From Adiantum capillus-veneris (Eukaryota > Streptophyta > Polypodiopsida > Polypodiales > Pteridaceae), in contig CM043958.1 in the NCBI GenBank assembly GCA_014529385.2, positions 156,153,293-156,217,292 of the forward strand: a stretch of 64,000 nucleotides of DNA, read 5' to 3'. Made by a program: the position numbers and the translations under genes. Below are positions 11,083-22,135 of the stretch, in pieces. Below the pieces are notes generated by a model. The model saw only the letters and a program-made list of their open reading frames with translations, was not told where the DNA came from and did not search any database. How positions within the stretch are numbered: position 1 is the first letter of the stretch; each line of letters opens with the position of its first letter.

Positions 11083-12252
11083 GTGAAAGACCCCACCTCG
11101 AAGCTTCAGGAAGGGATCAGAGAATTGGACAGGCCTCAACTAAATACTAGGCCAGTACCTTTAAACAAAGTTGGAGAGTATTGCGAGGGAGAAGATGGGA
11201 ACACCACGCTACCAGTAGAATTCCAAGGAGTAGTTTCCAAGGCTATTCTTGAAAGTGGAGCAGGAGTTGCTATTGCCACCAAGGACTGGAAAAAATGGGG
11301 AAGACCAGCTTTAAGAGCTACCAGAATGAAATTGCAATTAGCAGATGGGTTCATGGAGAAGCCTCTAGGACTCTTAGAAAAAGTGATTGTCACTTCATGC
11401 GGAATCGAGTATGAGCATACATTTGCAATAGTCGATTTCGATAAAAAGAACAATTACGAGATCATCTTGGGAAGACCATTCATCCGACAATTGAAGATGG
11501 TCCAGGATTGGGGTTACGACCACATATACCTCAGACATGGTGAGACAACAACCAAAATACATCTGAAAGACCATAGTTACAAGGATGTGAGCCAGACACC
11601 AGTGGAAGAGTTTGATTCAGCTACATTAGCGGGGTCGGAACTCCCAACATGGTTAGGGCAACAAAAAGAGCTATGGATGTGTGGAGCTTCACATTGTGGG
11701 AGCTTCAAAAGAGACGAATGCATCTTAGAAAGAGCGATTGAGGACAAGGAGTATATTTCGGAACCTTTTCCTGAAGATGCCTTAGAACCTCTGGAATGGG
11801 AACACATACTAGCAACATTGGATGTCTGTACCATTACAGATAGTCCAACAACAAAATTTTGCAATAAGGACAGCTATGATGTGCTACCCTATTACATGGT
11901 AAGCATTATACCAGGAGGAGATGAGATGGTAGAACCACAAGAACAAGAAGAGTTTTATAACTCCTCTGAGTATATAGAGGTAAATAACAATGCAGATAAT
12001 GAGTGTTCAGACAACTCAAGTGAGCGCGGGGAGAAAACAAAGAATATCAAGTTTTATGATTTTGCTAATCAACACCCTAGACTCCAAGAACGCTATAGGA
12101 GAAAACGAGCAGCAAACAAAGCGAGAGAGAACCTGATGCCCAGGATAAAAGGTAAAACTCACTATTTGATGCTTGTAAAAGCAGAGGATTGTGTAAAAGA
12201 TCAAATATCAGGAAGATTCTCAAAAGTTCGAGGGGAAGGAACGCGAGAGTAA
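11083..12252 (+). pseudogene. Element A retropepsin (protease) and conserved tail
   Basis: The first third is an aspartic protease: the AILESGAGVAIAT active-site loop, then LQLADG, then YEIILGRPFIRQL. The catalytic Asp has become Glu (GAA) here, whereas B keeps AILDSGAG. The tail (about 11580-11910) has ELWMCGASHCGSFKRDECIL and WEHILATLDVC, strongly conserved in B but of unknown role. The frame ends at TAA 12250-12252 and then continues in the same frame to RT. Confidence 0.85.
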
Positions 12253-12447
12253 ATAAGACAAGTACGGAAAGCTAAAACAGAAATAAAATCACAAAAATCA
12301 AAAAAATTAAAAAAAAAAACAACGAAAGACCAAGAGTGGACCAAACTGGAGCGTAAACAAAAATACCAAGAACTAAAACGGTCTTTACGGGAGGAATGGA
12401 CTACTGAGGAAGATAGTGATGGTAAGGGGGAGTCAGAAAAAGGAAAC
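12253..12447 (+). pseudogene. A-rich basic linker before RT
   Basis: The same frame as the protease continues after the TAA through a very A-rich, Lys/Gln-rich stretch into the RT ORF at 12448. It probably lies inside one ancestral polyprotein. Confidence 0.55.
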
Positions 12448-13740
12448 ATGAACGTACCATCACACTATTGGAAATTCACCATCCAGGGCAGAAAAATCAT
12501 AATAACACCACCAATCAGGGAAAGAACAAACCAGGAATCTTATGATGGGCCGGAAAATGCAAAAAGGATAGATCTCGCTGAACCAGGAGAGAAGCCTCAA
12601 CCGGTCTATATCGCAACCGATTTAGAGCCTGAAGAAGAAGAATGGCTAACACAACTTCTCAAGAAGTATAAAGATGTGTTTGCATGGTCCTACAAAGACC
12701 TCAAGGGAGTTGATCCATCAATATGCCAACATACAATTCCTTTGAAATCAGATGCAAAACCTAGCAAACAGTGTCCTTATACATATAATGACACATTTGC
12801 TAAACGAATCAAAGAGGAGATTGACAAGCTGATGGAAGCTGAATTCATCTATGAAATCAAGCATACAGATTGGGTGTCACCAATTGTGGTAGTCCCCAAA
12901 AAGAACGGAAAACTGCGAGTGTGTGTAAAACTCAAAAAGGTAAATGCAGCCACCATAAGGGATAATTATCCCTTGCCAATCACAGAACATGTACTAGAGA
13001 GGGTGGCCGGGAAACGGGCTTATTCTTTTCTAGATGGATTTTCAGGATACAACCAACTGGCAATTGCAATCGAGGATCAACACAAAACAGCATTTGCCAC
13101 AGAATGGGAAATATATGCGTATCGTGTTATGCCTTTTGGCTTAACTGTTGCCCCAACTACCTTTCAAAGGTTAATGATGCACGCATTCAAACAATACCTA
13201 AGAATATTCTTAGGAATATACATGGATGATCTTTGTGTACACTCTCTTCTACGAGAGGAACATATTGACCATTTGCAAAAGGTATTTGAAAAATGCAGGA
13301 CATATCAAATCTGTCTTAACCCAGAAAAGTGCATTTTTATGGTTAGGCAAGGCCGCATCTTAGGACACATTGTCTCAAAAAATGACATAACCACTGACCT
13401 AGACAAAATCAAGGTCATAGTAGACCTGCCCAGGCCTACTAATGCAAAACAAGTGCAATCCTTCATGGAACACTGTGGATATTATCGAAGATTCATATAT
13501 ATGTATGTAGCCATCGCACAACCTCTGTGTCGTTTGTTAGTCAATTTCGATTGGATCGAGGAGTGTGAAACTTCATTCCAAAAGTTGAAGGAAAACCTTG
13601 TATCAGCACCTGTACTTAAAGCACCAGATTGGGAAAAAATATTTCATGTCCACATTGATGCTTCTGCATATGCAATTGGGACTATTCTGGCTCAACCTGG
13701 AGACAAAACAATGGATTTTCCAGTTTGCTACGCAAGCTGA
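12448..13740 (+). pseudogene. Element A reverse transcriptase
   Basis: The order is Ty3/gypsy RT: WVSPIVVVPKKNGKLRVC, SFLDGFSGYNQ (first catalytic Asp), VMPFGLTVAPTTFQRLM, IYMDDL (catalytic pair), GRILGHIVSK, then the start of RNase H at HIDASAYAIGTIL. The usual DYRKLN after RVCV reads KLKKVN, so one conserved position has changed. The ORF closes at TGA 13738-13740, where the family has Arg (CGA), and the same frame then continues. Confidence 0.92.
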
Positions 13741-13995
13741 CAGTTAAATAGTGTGAAAAAGAACTACACAACCACCGAAAGAGAGGGGTTACGAATGATT
13801 TATGCTGTAAAGAAATTTCGGCATTATTTGATCGCAAACAAATTTGTGTTCTTCACAGATCATCAAGCTCTTTTGTATCTAGTAAATAAACCATACAACA
13901 CAGGGAGAATTGTACGTTGATTTATTATATTGCTAGAGTTTGATTTCATAGTGGTAGTCAAAAAGGGTAAAACTCATCTGCGGGCGGATCATCTT
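13741..13995 (+). pseudogene. Element A RNase H, C-terminal part
   Basis: In the RT frame the sequence reads QLNSVKKNYTTTERE, RHYLIANKFVFFTDHQALLY and GKTHLRADHLSRI, the standard RNase H tail. A TGA at 13918-13920 replaces a Trp expected before the LLEFDF segment. Confidence 0.88.
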
Positions 13996-13999
13996 TCAA

Positions 14000-14802
14000 G
14001 GATACACAACGGGGAAGCTCCTAAAGGAGTAGATGATGACATACCGGATGCTTATCTTTTCAATATTGAAATGATACCCAAATGGTCTCAGGAAATTGTT
14101 AGCATTCTTTCCTTTGGAGGTAGGTTTGATAACACGGAAGACAGATCCAAACAACAAACAATTCGACAAACAAAAAACTTCCAGTTGATTGCAGGATGGC
14201 TGTATCATCTAGGATCATACCAAATTTTACGACTATGTATAAATCTGGAGGAATTCGAGTGTTATCTTGAAGAAGCACATGTCCAGGATTGTGCATTTCA
14301 TTGTTCAATAGTGAAAACACACCAAAGACTGAAACAGCTAGGGGTTTATTGGCCAACTATGTACGTGAACACACATGCTTATGTTACCAATTGTACTATA
14401 TGTAGTGCCAAACGACCAGTGGATCACGCGACATTGTTTCAGGTAAACATTGCACCTGCATGGAGTCAATATATCATTGATTTCTTAACCACAAGGATGT
14501 TTCCTGAAAACATAACAAAAGCACGGAAAAGGGCTATAGAGTTGGAGGCTCATGATTTTCAGTTAATTGGGAACCAACTCTATAAGCAAGGAAAGGACAA
14601 TCAACTTAGAATATGTGCAAGTGAAAGTGAATACTTGCTGATTCTAGAACAGGCACATAACGGAATAAGTGGAGGCCATTTTTCAAGCGATAAGACGTCA
14701 AAAATTGTCTTAACCACAAGAATATGGTGGCCTACATTACATATGGACACTGAAGAGTTTGTAAAGCGTTGTGACGCATGTCACGCACCAAGGTGCCGAT
14801 AA
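14000..14802 (+). pseudogene. Integrase N-terminal region with two tandem HHCC zinc-binding units
   Basis: Two diverged copies of one unit of about 115 residues follow each other. Copy 1 (about 14074-14412) starts KWSQEIVSIL and includes NFQLI.GWLY, H-X6-H and CTIC. Copy 2 (about 14455-14790) starts AWSQYIIDFL and includes DFQLIGNQLY, H-X6-H and CDAC. Each keeps all four presumed zinc ligands and a WPT(M/L) motif. Ty3/gypsy integrases normally have one such unit. The frame shifts at about 14800. Confidence 0.85.
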
Positions 14803-15680
14803 AGAGAGATGGGATGCCACTACAGCCAATGATGGGAGCAAGGGCATTTGCAAAATGGGGCATTGATTTTGTGGGACCTATTTCACCCCCTGCATATCGT
14901 ACACATACCCAATATATCATTGTGGCTACGGACTATCTCACAAAATGGGCGGAAGCCAAGGTAACACAAAAAGCAGATGCACGGACCACTGCACAATTTT
15001 TGTATGAGAATTTTTTTGTATGATACAGTTTACCAATAGAAATAGTCAGTGATCAAGGAACACATTTTCTTAATGAAGTCATTGAATATCTGCTAGAGGA
15101 ATTCATGGTCATACATAGAAAATATGCTCCATACCATCCACAGGAAAATGGACAAGCTGAGGCCACAAATAAAACACTATGCATGGTTCTCACTAAAATT
15201 GTGTCAGAGTCAAGAACAGATTGGGATCAGCAGCTACACTCAACACTATGGGCATATAGGGTAGCTTACAAAACATCAATAGGAACGACACCGTACAACA
15301 TGGTGTTTGGCCTAAATGCTATATTACCCATAGAGTTTTTAATCCCAACTCTACGAGTAGCGAAACGCTTAGAATGGACAGGGCATGAGCTCTCTTCAAG
15401 AATAGATGATCTTGAAAAGCTAGATGAACTCCGCTTGAGAGCTGTAGCTTCGATCTATTCTAAAAAGAGAAGACAAAAGGAGTTTTTTGACAAGCATGTG
15501 CGCACGAAAGAGTTCAAAACTGGTGATTATGTACTTGTTTATACCTTAAAGCAACATGCCAAGAAACTTAAAAAGCGAGGGATGGGACCCTTTGTGATTA
15601 GTGACCTATCACAAAACGGCGCTGTCAAACTTGCTACATTAGCAGGTGAGGAAATTCCAAATTGGATTAGTGGGTGTTGA
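14778..15680 (+). pseudogene. Element A integrase catalytic core and C-terminus
   Basis: The DDE triad is visible: WGIDFVGPI, IVSDQGTHF and YHPQENGQAEATNK. WAYRVAYKTSIGTTPYNMVF and a C-terminal FKTGDYVLVY domain follow. TGA codons at 15021-15023 and 15678-15680 each fit a mutated CGA Arg. After the second, LKKYH, the usual end of the domain, continues in frame. Confidence 0.92.
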
Positions 15681-16196
15681 TTAAAGAAATATCATTTACC
15701 ACTAACACAGGATATGCTTCAACAAATCCATCAAGAAAAACAACGAATGAAGGAGAAACAGAGGGTACTAGAAGAAGCAAAAGAACGCATGGCAAAAAGA
15801 AGGCTTCTACGACAACAACAACAATGTGGATCACCGGTGCGAATCAATGCCATTCGACTAACGAATTTTCATGAAGACACAGTGGAGCCAATAATTGCAG
15901 TCAAAGTGGGTAGTAATCAAGTTGAATCGACGGCATTGCTTGATTCGGGAGCTCAAGCAAAGTTAATCTCTTATAGATTATACAAACAGCTCAAACCCAC
16001 AAGTCAACTTCATCCTACTCCACAAGTGCTGGAAAGTAGTACATCACATTCACTAAAAACATTGGGCTGGACTATATTGCATGTACAAGTACATCAATAT
16101 ATTTACCCACACAAATTTTATGTAGTCAAGGATGAAAGCACACACACCCCATGTTGTTGGGGTAACCTTGGCAAAAAGAGTACAATGTGCAGATAG
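15681..16196 (+). pseudogene. Post-integrase ORF with a second aspartic-protease-like domain
   Basis: Directly downstream of integrase, in the same frame, a Gln/Lys/Arg-rich helix (about 15715-15830) leads into VKVGSNQVESTALLDSGAQA and KLISYRLYKQL. This strongly resembles a retropepsin active-site strand and flap region. The HKFYVVKDE segment may be the second half. It is distinct from the normal protease at 11250-11510. Duplication of the protease or capture of another one are both possible. I did not find a copy in B. Confidence 0.65.
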
Positions 16197-16585
16197 ATTG
16201 GAATGCGAATGCATTCAAAATTCAGCATGCACAAGAACAACAAGTAATATCCTTTGCTCAGCAACCCCGGAATAATCCGCTGCCAAAAATGCAATCACTG
16301 GATAAAAAGCCAAAAGGAAGGATTCCACTAAAGAACAAACAGGGAACTGCCAACCATGTTCAGTACAGGTATGAAAAGTCACCGACCGTAGTGAAAAGAT
16401 CAGAGTTACCAACAAGAGAAAAACAAATATGGGTGCGGAAGGATAGAAATGACATGGCAGACAAAAAACAATACAACAAAAGAATTCAACCGAAGCAGAT
16501 AGTTCAACCAAAAACCAAGGGAATAAAACAGATATGGATCCCAAAGAAAATGCTCAGCAATAACTCAAATGCGACTTGCATTTGA
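16187..16585 (+). pseudogene. Basic C-terminal ORF with W-[IV]-[PR]-K motifs
   Basis: The ORF is very rich in Lys, Gln and Asn and contains KQIWVRK (about 16424) and KQIWIPKK (about 16525). Similar W-(I/V/A)-P-K peptides recur at least seven times in B at 36017-36830. No fold is recognised; basic charge suggests nucleic-acid binding, but that is inference. Confidence 0.55.
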
Positions 16586-17711
16586 ATCCCGAAACCGAAG
16601 CAAAAGGAACTCCCTTCAGTACTAGCAACATTGGAAAGCAGACAACTGCATAAGAAACCAACAGACCGATTTATGTGGATGCCCATCAACAGCAAAACAA
16701 TGGCAACCAATGCAGTAGCAATAAAACCCTAAACCGGCAAAGACAAGCTGCCAATGGAAAGAAAAAGAGATACGGTCTACGGCCATTCCGGCCAAGCCAA
16801 TTCTCTTTAAGGAGACAACTACGGCCATATCAACAGTAGCAACAAAGCCAGCGACTTTTTCAAGAAAGAAAATCAAACAAAGAGCAGTAGAGTTACAGCT
16901 CTTACTTGCAAAGAAAACAGAAAACCTCGACAACGAATGCCAATAAGCATCTTGCTTATACCCTTCTCTTGCACAGCATTAATTTTTCCATGCATTGACC
17001 GAGTATGCATACAATAGGGCCACATTACACGGCCAAGCATTATCACAATTTTTTCAACCTATGCACAACACATACTCCGAGGCAATACCTTGTCGTCCGG
17101 GAGGACTTCGGCTAGGAGGGGGGGAGGCATTCTCAAATGCGGACCCAATGGTAGAAAGAGCAAAAAAGGGCATGTTTTTCGACTATTGTTAAGGGTTGTT
17201 GTGTGATTGCAAAATTTTTTGGACTAACCCAAGTACATATGCCCTTATACAGCATGAATCTACGGGTATATGGGGCCAAATGCCAAATCAAGCCCCTAGG
17301 TGTGTGTATATAAGTAAAAATAGCCATTTTTCGGAAAAAATATTTGTAAAACGGAGAACTTCGGCCATATAAATTGCATGTGAGTGTATATAATGTTTTG
17401 CGGTAATGTTTTTTATTTATTATGATTTTTGGAGATTTTTTGGATTTGATTTGCTATTTTTCTTTTAATTTTGCTAATTTTCGGTACAAAAACTTCAAAA
17501 ATACAAAAACCAGGTGAAAAAATGATCCTAATGAAAAACAAAAAATATGGGGATGATCAGTGACTATAGTAAAACCTATGGTACATTGGGGGTGCAATTA
17601 TGAGACAAGGGCAGAAGCGTGTTTTGGCCATATTTTGACCGAAATGCCAAATTTCTGGTAAACAAGGCAAATGAAGTCCAAATCAAGAAATTTCTGAGCC
17701 TAAACCGCATC
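16586..17711 (+). other. 3' noncoding region of A with internal purine tract
   Basis: No coding sequence is seen. The stretch 16940-17160 is homologous to B 37000-37200, including GCTAGGAGGGGGGGAGG (17111-17127) followed by a CATTCT(C)AAATGCGGAC block. An AT-rich tail follows. B's LTR starts at 17712. Confidence 0.7.
17707..17711. repeat. Probable left target site of element B (GCATC)
   Basis: These five bases precede B's LTR. The expected second copy is absent at the right end, where B's 3' LTR loses its last bases near 39567, so this is only half-supported. Confidence 0.4.
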
Positions 17712-18671
17712 TGTTGACCGCTGGGTCAACAACACAACATAACTCAAGTTTCGTACCAAAGTCTTATCTTTTGCGAGTTATGAAATGGTGCGGATTATGG
17801 CTATAAACGTCATTTGTAATGAGTAGTTATTCTAGTTTCAGAAGCCGGGGTGCAATGGCACTTCCAGATTGTACATAAAAAGCCATTTGACCCTTTCAAC
17901 CCCATTTTTTGTTAAACCTAAGGTAGCCTTAGTATATAAGGTACCTAGGTCATTTTGTAAAGGGGGGGAACTTTAATCATAATCTAAACTGGAGCGCTGC
18001 CGTCTACTGTGTGTGAGAGAGAAAGAGAGTGAGCGTGAGCTTTATCCTCTCGCTACGCCTGGCTTGCTCAACACATTGGAGATCCGACTTCACCATTGTT
18101 GTAGGCTCGAGGAGAGCTACGCGACAACGCCAAGCATTCCACGCGAGACGAAGCGCACACACCGATGCATCTACGAGCTATTTGTGGCCGTAAGTGTATC
18201 AAACGATGTCTGTTTTCTGCGTGCTAGTAGTCTATAAAATCTTGGTGACATAAGATACGCATAGGTACTCATAAATTTCAGTTTCGGGCACTTTCAAAAT
18301 TCTGCTCTGTCATCCTACGCGTTTTCCGTAGACGGGTTTAGAGTGAGGGTTTTGAGTGTAGAAGCGTAGGGACAGGTGTATCCTAGTGAGGGGATGGTTT
18401 TCCTTAAGTTTCGTACGAATCTGGCATGATTAGGTGAGTTACCTTCCGTATGTGTGTATGTGGCTAGGTGGTGTAGTTGAGAGCAGTGAGGTTCTTGATT
18501 GTGGTTTAGTTGGCCTTCCAGAGTGTTGTATGTGTAGGATGGTCTCAGCCTGACAAGCTAAAGAGATTTCCTCCGTGTGCCTATCGTGTCATCTGTGTCC
18601 TCGATTAACATTATGTTGATCTAGGTAGTGTTTGCATGCACTTCATGGGTGTGTGAGTCGCTTTCGCAACA
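17712..18671 (+). repeat. 5' LTR of element B
   Basis: 960 bp, from TGTTGACC to GCAACA, nearly identical to 38622-39567. A TATATAAG box lies at about 17933-17940. The GAGAGAGAAAGAGAGTGAGCG tract 80 bp downstream resembles the same position in A's LTR. No coding content is seen. Confidence 0.93.
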
Positions 18672-18672
18672 T

Positions 18673-18690
18673 TGGCGCCGCTGCCAGGGA
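18673..18690 (+). promoter_or_regulatory. Primer-binding site of element B
   Basis: TGGCGCCGCTGCCAGGGA begins one base after the LTR. It matches the tRNA-Asp-type site at 16 of 18 positions and is of the same type as A's site. Confidence 0.88.
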
Positions 18691-19262
18691 CACAAGGACC
18701 TAAGTAGGTTTCCTACTAACACTCGTGTGATGGTTGCTTGATTTAGTTTCGGCTAAAGAAAGCGTTTTTCTTAAGTGGATCCGGAAGAGGATATTCCGCG
18801 ATCAAGTGGATAGCCAGGAAGCATGTGTCTTGCTGAGGGTCTGCGACTAGATAGGTTTTTTTAGGATCTGTGGATTAGAGTAGTTGTTGGTGGTCGAGTG
18901 ATTTGTGAGGTGATAAAAGCGTTTACTAGTCCGTGTGTGGCAGTGAAGCGTTTTGCTACTCATAGATGCAAAACCCCATATGATTTGTAGAAGTAGCTTT
19001 AGGTAAGTGATCCGATTCTGATCTAGAGCTATTCAGCACTGAATTATTCTGATCTAGAGCTATTCTGATCTAGAGCTATTCAGCACTGAATTATTTGCTA
19101 AAGTGCTTGATTGCATTTGAAATCACAGAAAAGTGTGCTTTTGAGGGTAAAAATGCATTAAACAAGCTTTTCTGCATATTTTTGTATGACTGATTGATGT
19201 TGTGCATATAAAAGAGCATTTGCAAGGGTTCTGTGAAGAAAACCTGCAATTCTGTAAACATA

Positions 19263-19284
19263 GACATCCTACGCGTAGGATGTC
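19263..19284. repeat. 22-bp palindrome, B leader copy 1 (perfect)
   Basis: The core ACATCCTACGCGTAGGATGT is a perfect inverted repeat flanked by G and C. Eight further copies follow to 21265, with changes almost only at the central CGCG. Confidence 0.95.
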
Positions 19285-21293
19285 TCAAGGGGGTTCTGGA
19301 GACCAAATTTGAAAATTCTGACTGTACCAGTGTGTTCAGAAGGGGGGGTTTACCCTAAGTGTACATCGAAACTAGAGTTTTGACCAACTCTTGACACCCA
19401 AAAGACCAAAGACGGAGTGTCAAAAACGAGAAAACAAGAAAGTTAAGATTCTGAGCTCAATTTTTCATAAAAACTGGTAGGAATGCTTGAAAAGTAGTGC
19501 TCAAGACTTGGGGATGCCTGTGGATGAATTCTGCCAAAAATTTCAATAGTAGACCTCCTATGCGTAGGATGTCTAGAGAGTGATTCTGGAAGCAAAAATC
19601 AAGTTTTAAAATCATACCAATATTCTGCATGTTGTATTGGACACAAACACCAAAGCTCATGTCATTTGGACATATAGACTGAGAGTTAAGGGGATGTTAC
19701 TCTTTCAGAGAAATATTTTCCCAAAAGTGGTGATTCTGAGCAATTTTGACATCCAAAATTTGATGTGATCACATATTCTTGTTATATGCATCAAGAAGCA
19801 CCTTGGGTAGAAACAGAAGTCCATTCTGAGAAAAAAGACATCCTACGCGTAGGATGTCTACAGGGTGATCTGGTGGAAATTTTGAAATTCTGAGTTGACT
19901 AGTGTGTTCAGAAGGTAGGTTTTACCCTATTTTCACCTGGAAAGGGGAACTTGACCATATCTTGTCAGGATAAGACCAAAAGACGAAAATTGCCAAACAT
20001 CCTACCCAAATTGTGCCCAAGGCATAATTTTTGAGACCAAACCATAGGGTGACTTCATGTGCATGTTATACATGATGTTTGAGTGCATGTGAGAGTTTTC
20101 AGCTCATTTGGGTGAGAAAATTGGGTTTTAAGCAGACTTTAGCGCTTTTTTTAAAGAAAAAAAGGCTAGAACAGCTAGTTTTGGGGTCTTTTGACATCCA
20201 AATTCAAATCTAAGCATAGCATTGGGTTGCTGACATCAAGGGGAAGCTGTGGCTCAAGTTTGGGGAAATTCTAAGCACTTAGACATCCTACGTGTAGGAT
20301 GTCTTCACCATGATTTAGCACTCCAAATCAACCTCTGAGCATACCACAATGATTAGCACCTTAAGGAGAGTCTGTGGTTCAAATTTGGGGCAATTCTGAG
20401 CAGTTAGACATCCTACGTGTATGATGTCTAAGGCATGATTTAGAGGCCAAATTCAAACTGTGGACATAGCAGGGTGTTGTATAGCCTTAGGCAAGCCTCC
20501 TAGTCAATTTTGGTCCAATTTGGAGTTGATTTGACTGGTGAATTCATCAGAACGGACATCAGGCTTTTGGAACAGATTCTTGATCATTTGACCAACCTAT
20601 AGGTGTCATAATCAAAAAGTAAAAATAGCTGTGACTTTAGCACATCAAGGGGAAGCTACAGTGCAAGTTTGAGCTGAAAAAAAGAAAAAGACATTCTACG
20701 CGTAGGATGTCTCCGGGGTCATAAAGTGGTCAAAATTCTACTGTGGCCATAAAGGGAGGTTCTAAGTGTCTCAAGGATTCTATAACTTTTTTCAAAAGTG
20801 AATTTGGACCTTGTTTGGCCTATTTACCAAGCAAAGACAAGAATTGTCAGACATCCTACTCTTGGAGTGCACTAGAAGCTCTTGCAGCCTAAATCTTGAC
20901 CTATTGGCATCCAAATTCAATTTTGAGTATACCATTGGGTTGTTGAGCACTAGGAGAATCTTGGGATCAAGTTTGGACAAAATCTGAGCAGTTAGACATC
21001 CTACGCGTAGGATGTCTCCAGCTTGATTTAGGACTCCAAACCAACCTATGAGCACACCACTGTGATCAGCACATCAAGGAGAAGCTGGGGTGAAACTTTC
21101 AAGTCATTCTGAGCAAAAAGACATCCTACACGTAGGATGTCTCAAGTCCATTTTTAGGTCCAAATCAACCTCTGAGCATACCATTGTGTTGTTGGACTTA
21201 AGGGGAGTCTCTGGACCAAATTTTGTTAAATTCTGAGCATATAGACATCCTACACGTAGGATGTCTCTAGGCCAGTTTTAGGGTCCAACTGTA

Positions 21294-21298
21294 CTTTT
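21294..21298. repeat. Target-site duplication CTTTT of copia D (left)
   Basis: CTTTT is repeated at 26855-26859 directly after D's other end, which proves the limits of D. Confidence 0.92.
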
Positions 21299-22075
21299 TG
21301 TTAGGAAATAAGACGTAGCTATATAGATAATTGAGTAGATTACTTAATGGAGAGAGACAGATTTACATACACGAGATTATAGAGTAGAGAGAGAGAGAGA
21401 GAATACACACGATATACGTGGTTCACCCAATGTGGGCTACGTCCACGGGAAAGCACCCACTCAATGGCTTTAGTACTTCAAAACAAGAAGTAGTTTACAA
21501 AGGGATTATACCCTTAATGGAGCTCCCGCCTTGCTTCACTCTCACCACCTCACACTCACCTTGTTGCATCAACTTCACACTATGAAATGTGTGTAGAAAT
21601 GGCCTCCTTTTATAGGCCAAAAGGGCTGCCCTCTCTCATGAGAGGCAGCCATGTGTAGCCGCCCTTGTGTAGATAAGTCCAAATCGGACCCTCCAATCCG
21701 CCCATGTGTGGCCGCCGTTGAGAATACAAGTCCGCTTTTGAATTCGGCCACCGGCCACCGGCCATTGACTTCCGACCACCGACCACCGGCCATTGACTAA
21801 CGGCCACCGATGGTTGTTTTCCGACCACTTTCCGGCTACCGTCCGGCCATAATATTCCGGAGAAAAGGAATATTCCGACGAGGGAAAAAAAAGTCTCGGG
21901 GGCTTCCTCCCCCGAGGCCCCTAAAGTTGCCTCTGGTTTTTTTACTGTGAAAATTTTGGTTTCCAGTGAGTGATTTACCTTCACGCACGATGGCTTCTCC
22001 TCATAATGGGGGTCTTACAAATGTGCGCTTTTACCACAGAAAATTACAAGGGTAAATCAGGCTGCATACTTAACA
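21299..22075 (-). repeat. 3' LTR of copia D
   Basis: It matches 26086-26854, starts TGTTAGGAAATA and ends TTAACA on the plus strand. It contains an AG-rich run at 21391-21411 and repeated CCACCGGCCA phrases near 21750-21800. The neighbouring bases 22076-22087 are the D purine tract (minus-strand AAGTGGGAGAT). Confidence 0.95.
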
Positions 22076-22135
22076 ATCTCCCACTTGGAGACTGATCTCC
22101 AAACCAAACCTGTGACTGCTTTCCATTCTGGCTTC

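Larger units (their letters stand above)
18691..21298 (+). other. Leader of element B with nine palindromes
   Basis: A long noncoding leader carries palindromes at 19263, 19552, 19837, 20282, 20407, 20690, 20995, 21120 and 21244. From 20200 on they sit in loose tandem units of about 110-300 bp. The units share phrases such as CAAATTCTGAGCA just before and GAGCATACCA after the palindrome. A short tandem repeat of GATCTAGAGCTATTC occurs at 19017-19090. The leader resumes at 26860 after copia D. Confidence 0.85.

Noticed and set aside
16187-16585. Post-integrase ORF as a retroviral envelope gene
   Set aside because: There is no signal peptide or membrane segment; the sequence is basic and low-complexity.
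19263-21265. Regularly recurring palindromes as a CRISPR array
   Set aside because: Spacers are unequal (about 100-300 bp), related to each other and part of a retrotransposon leader; the context is a plant nuclear genome.
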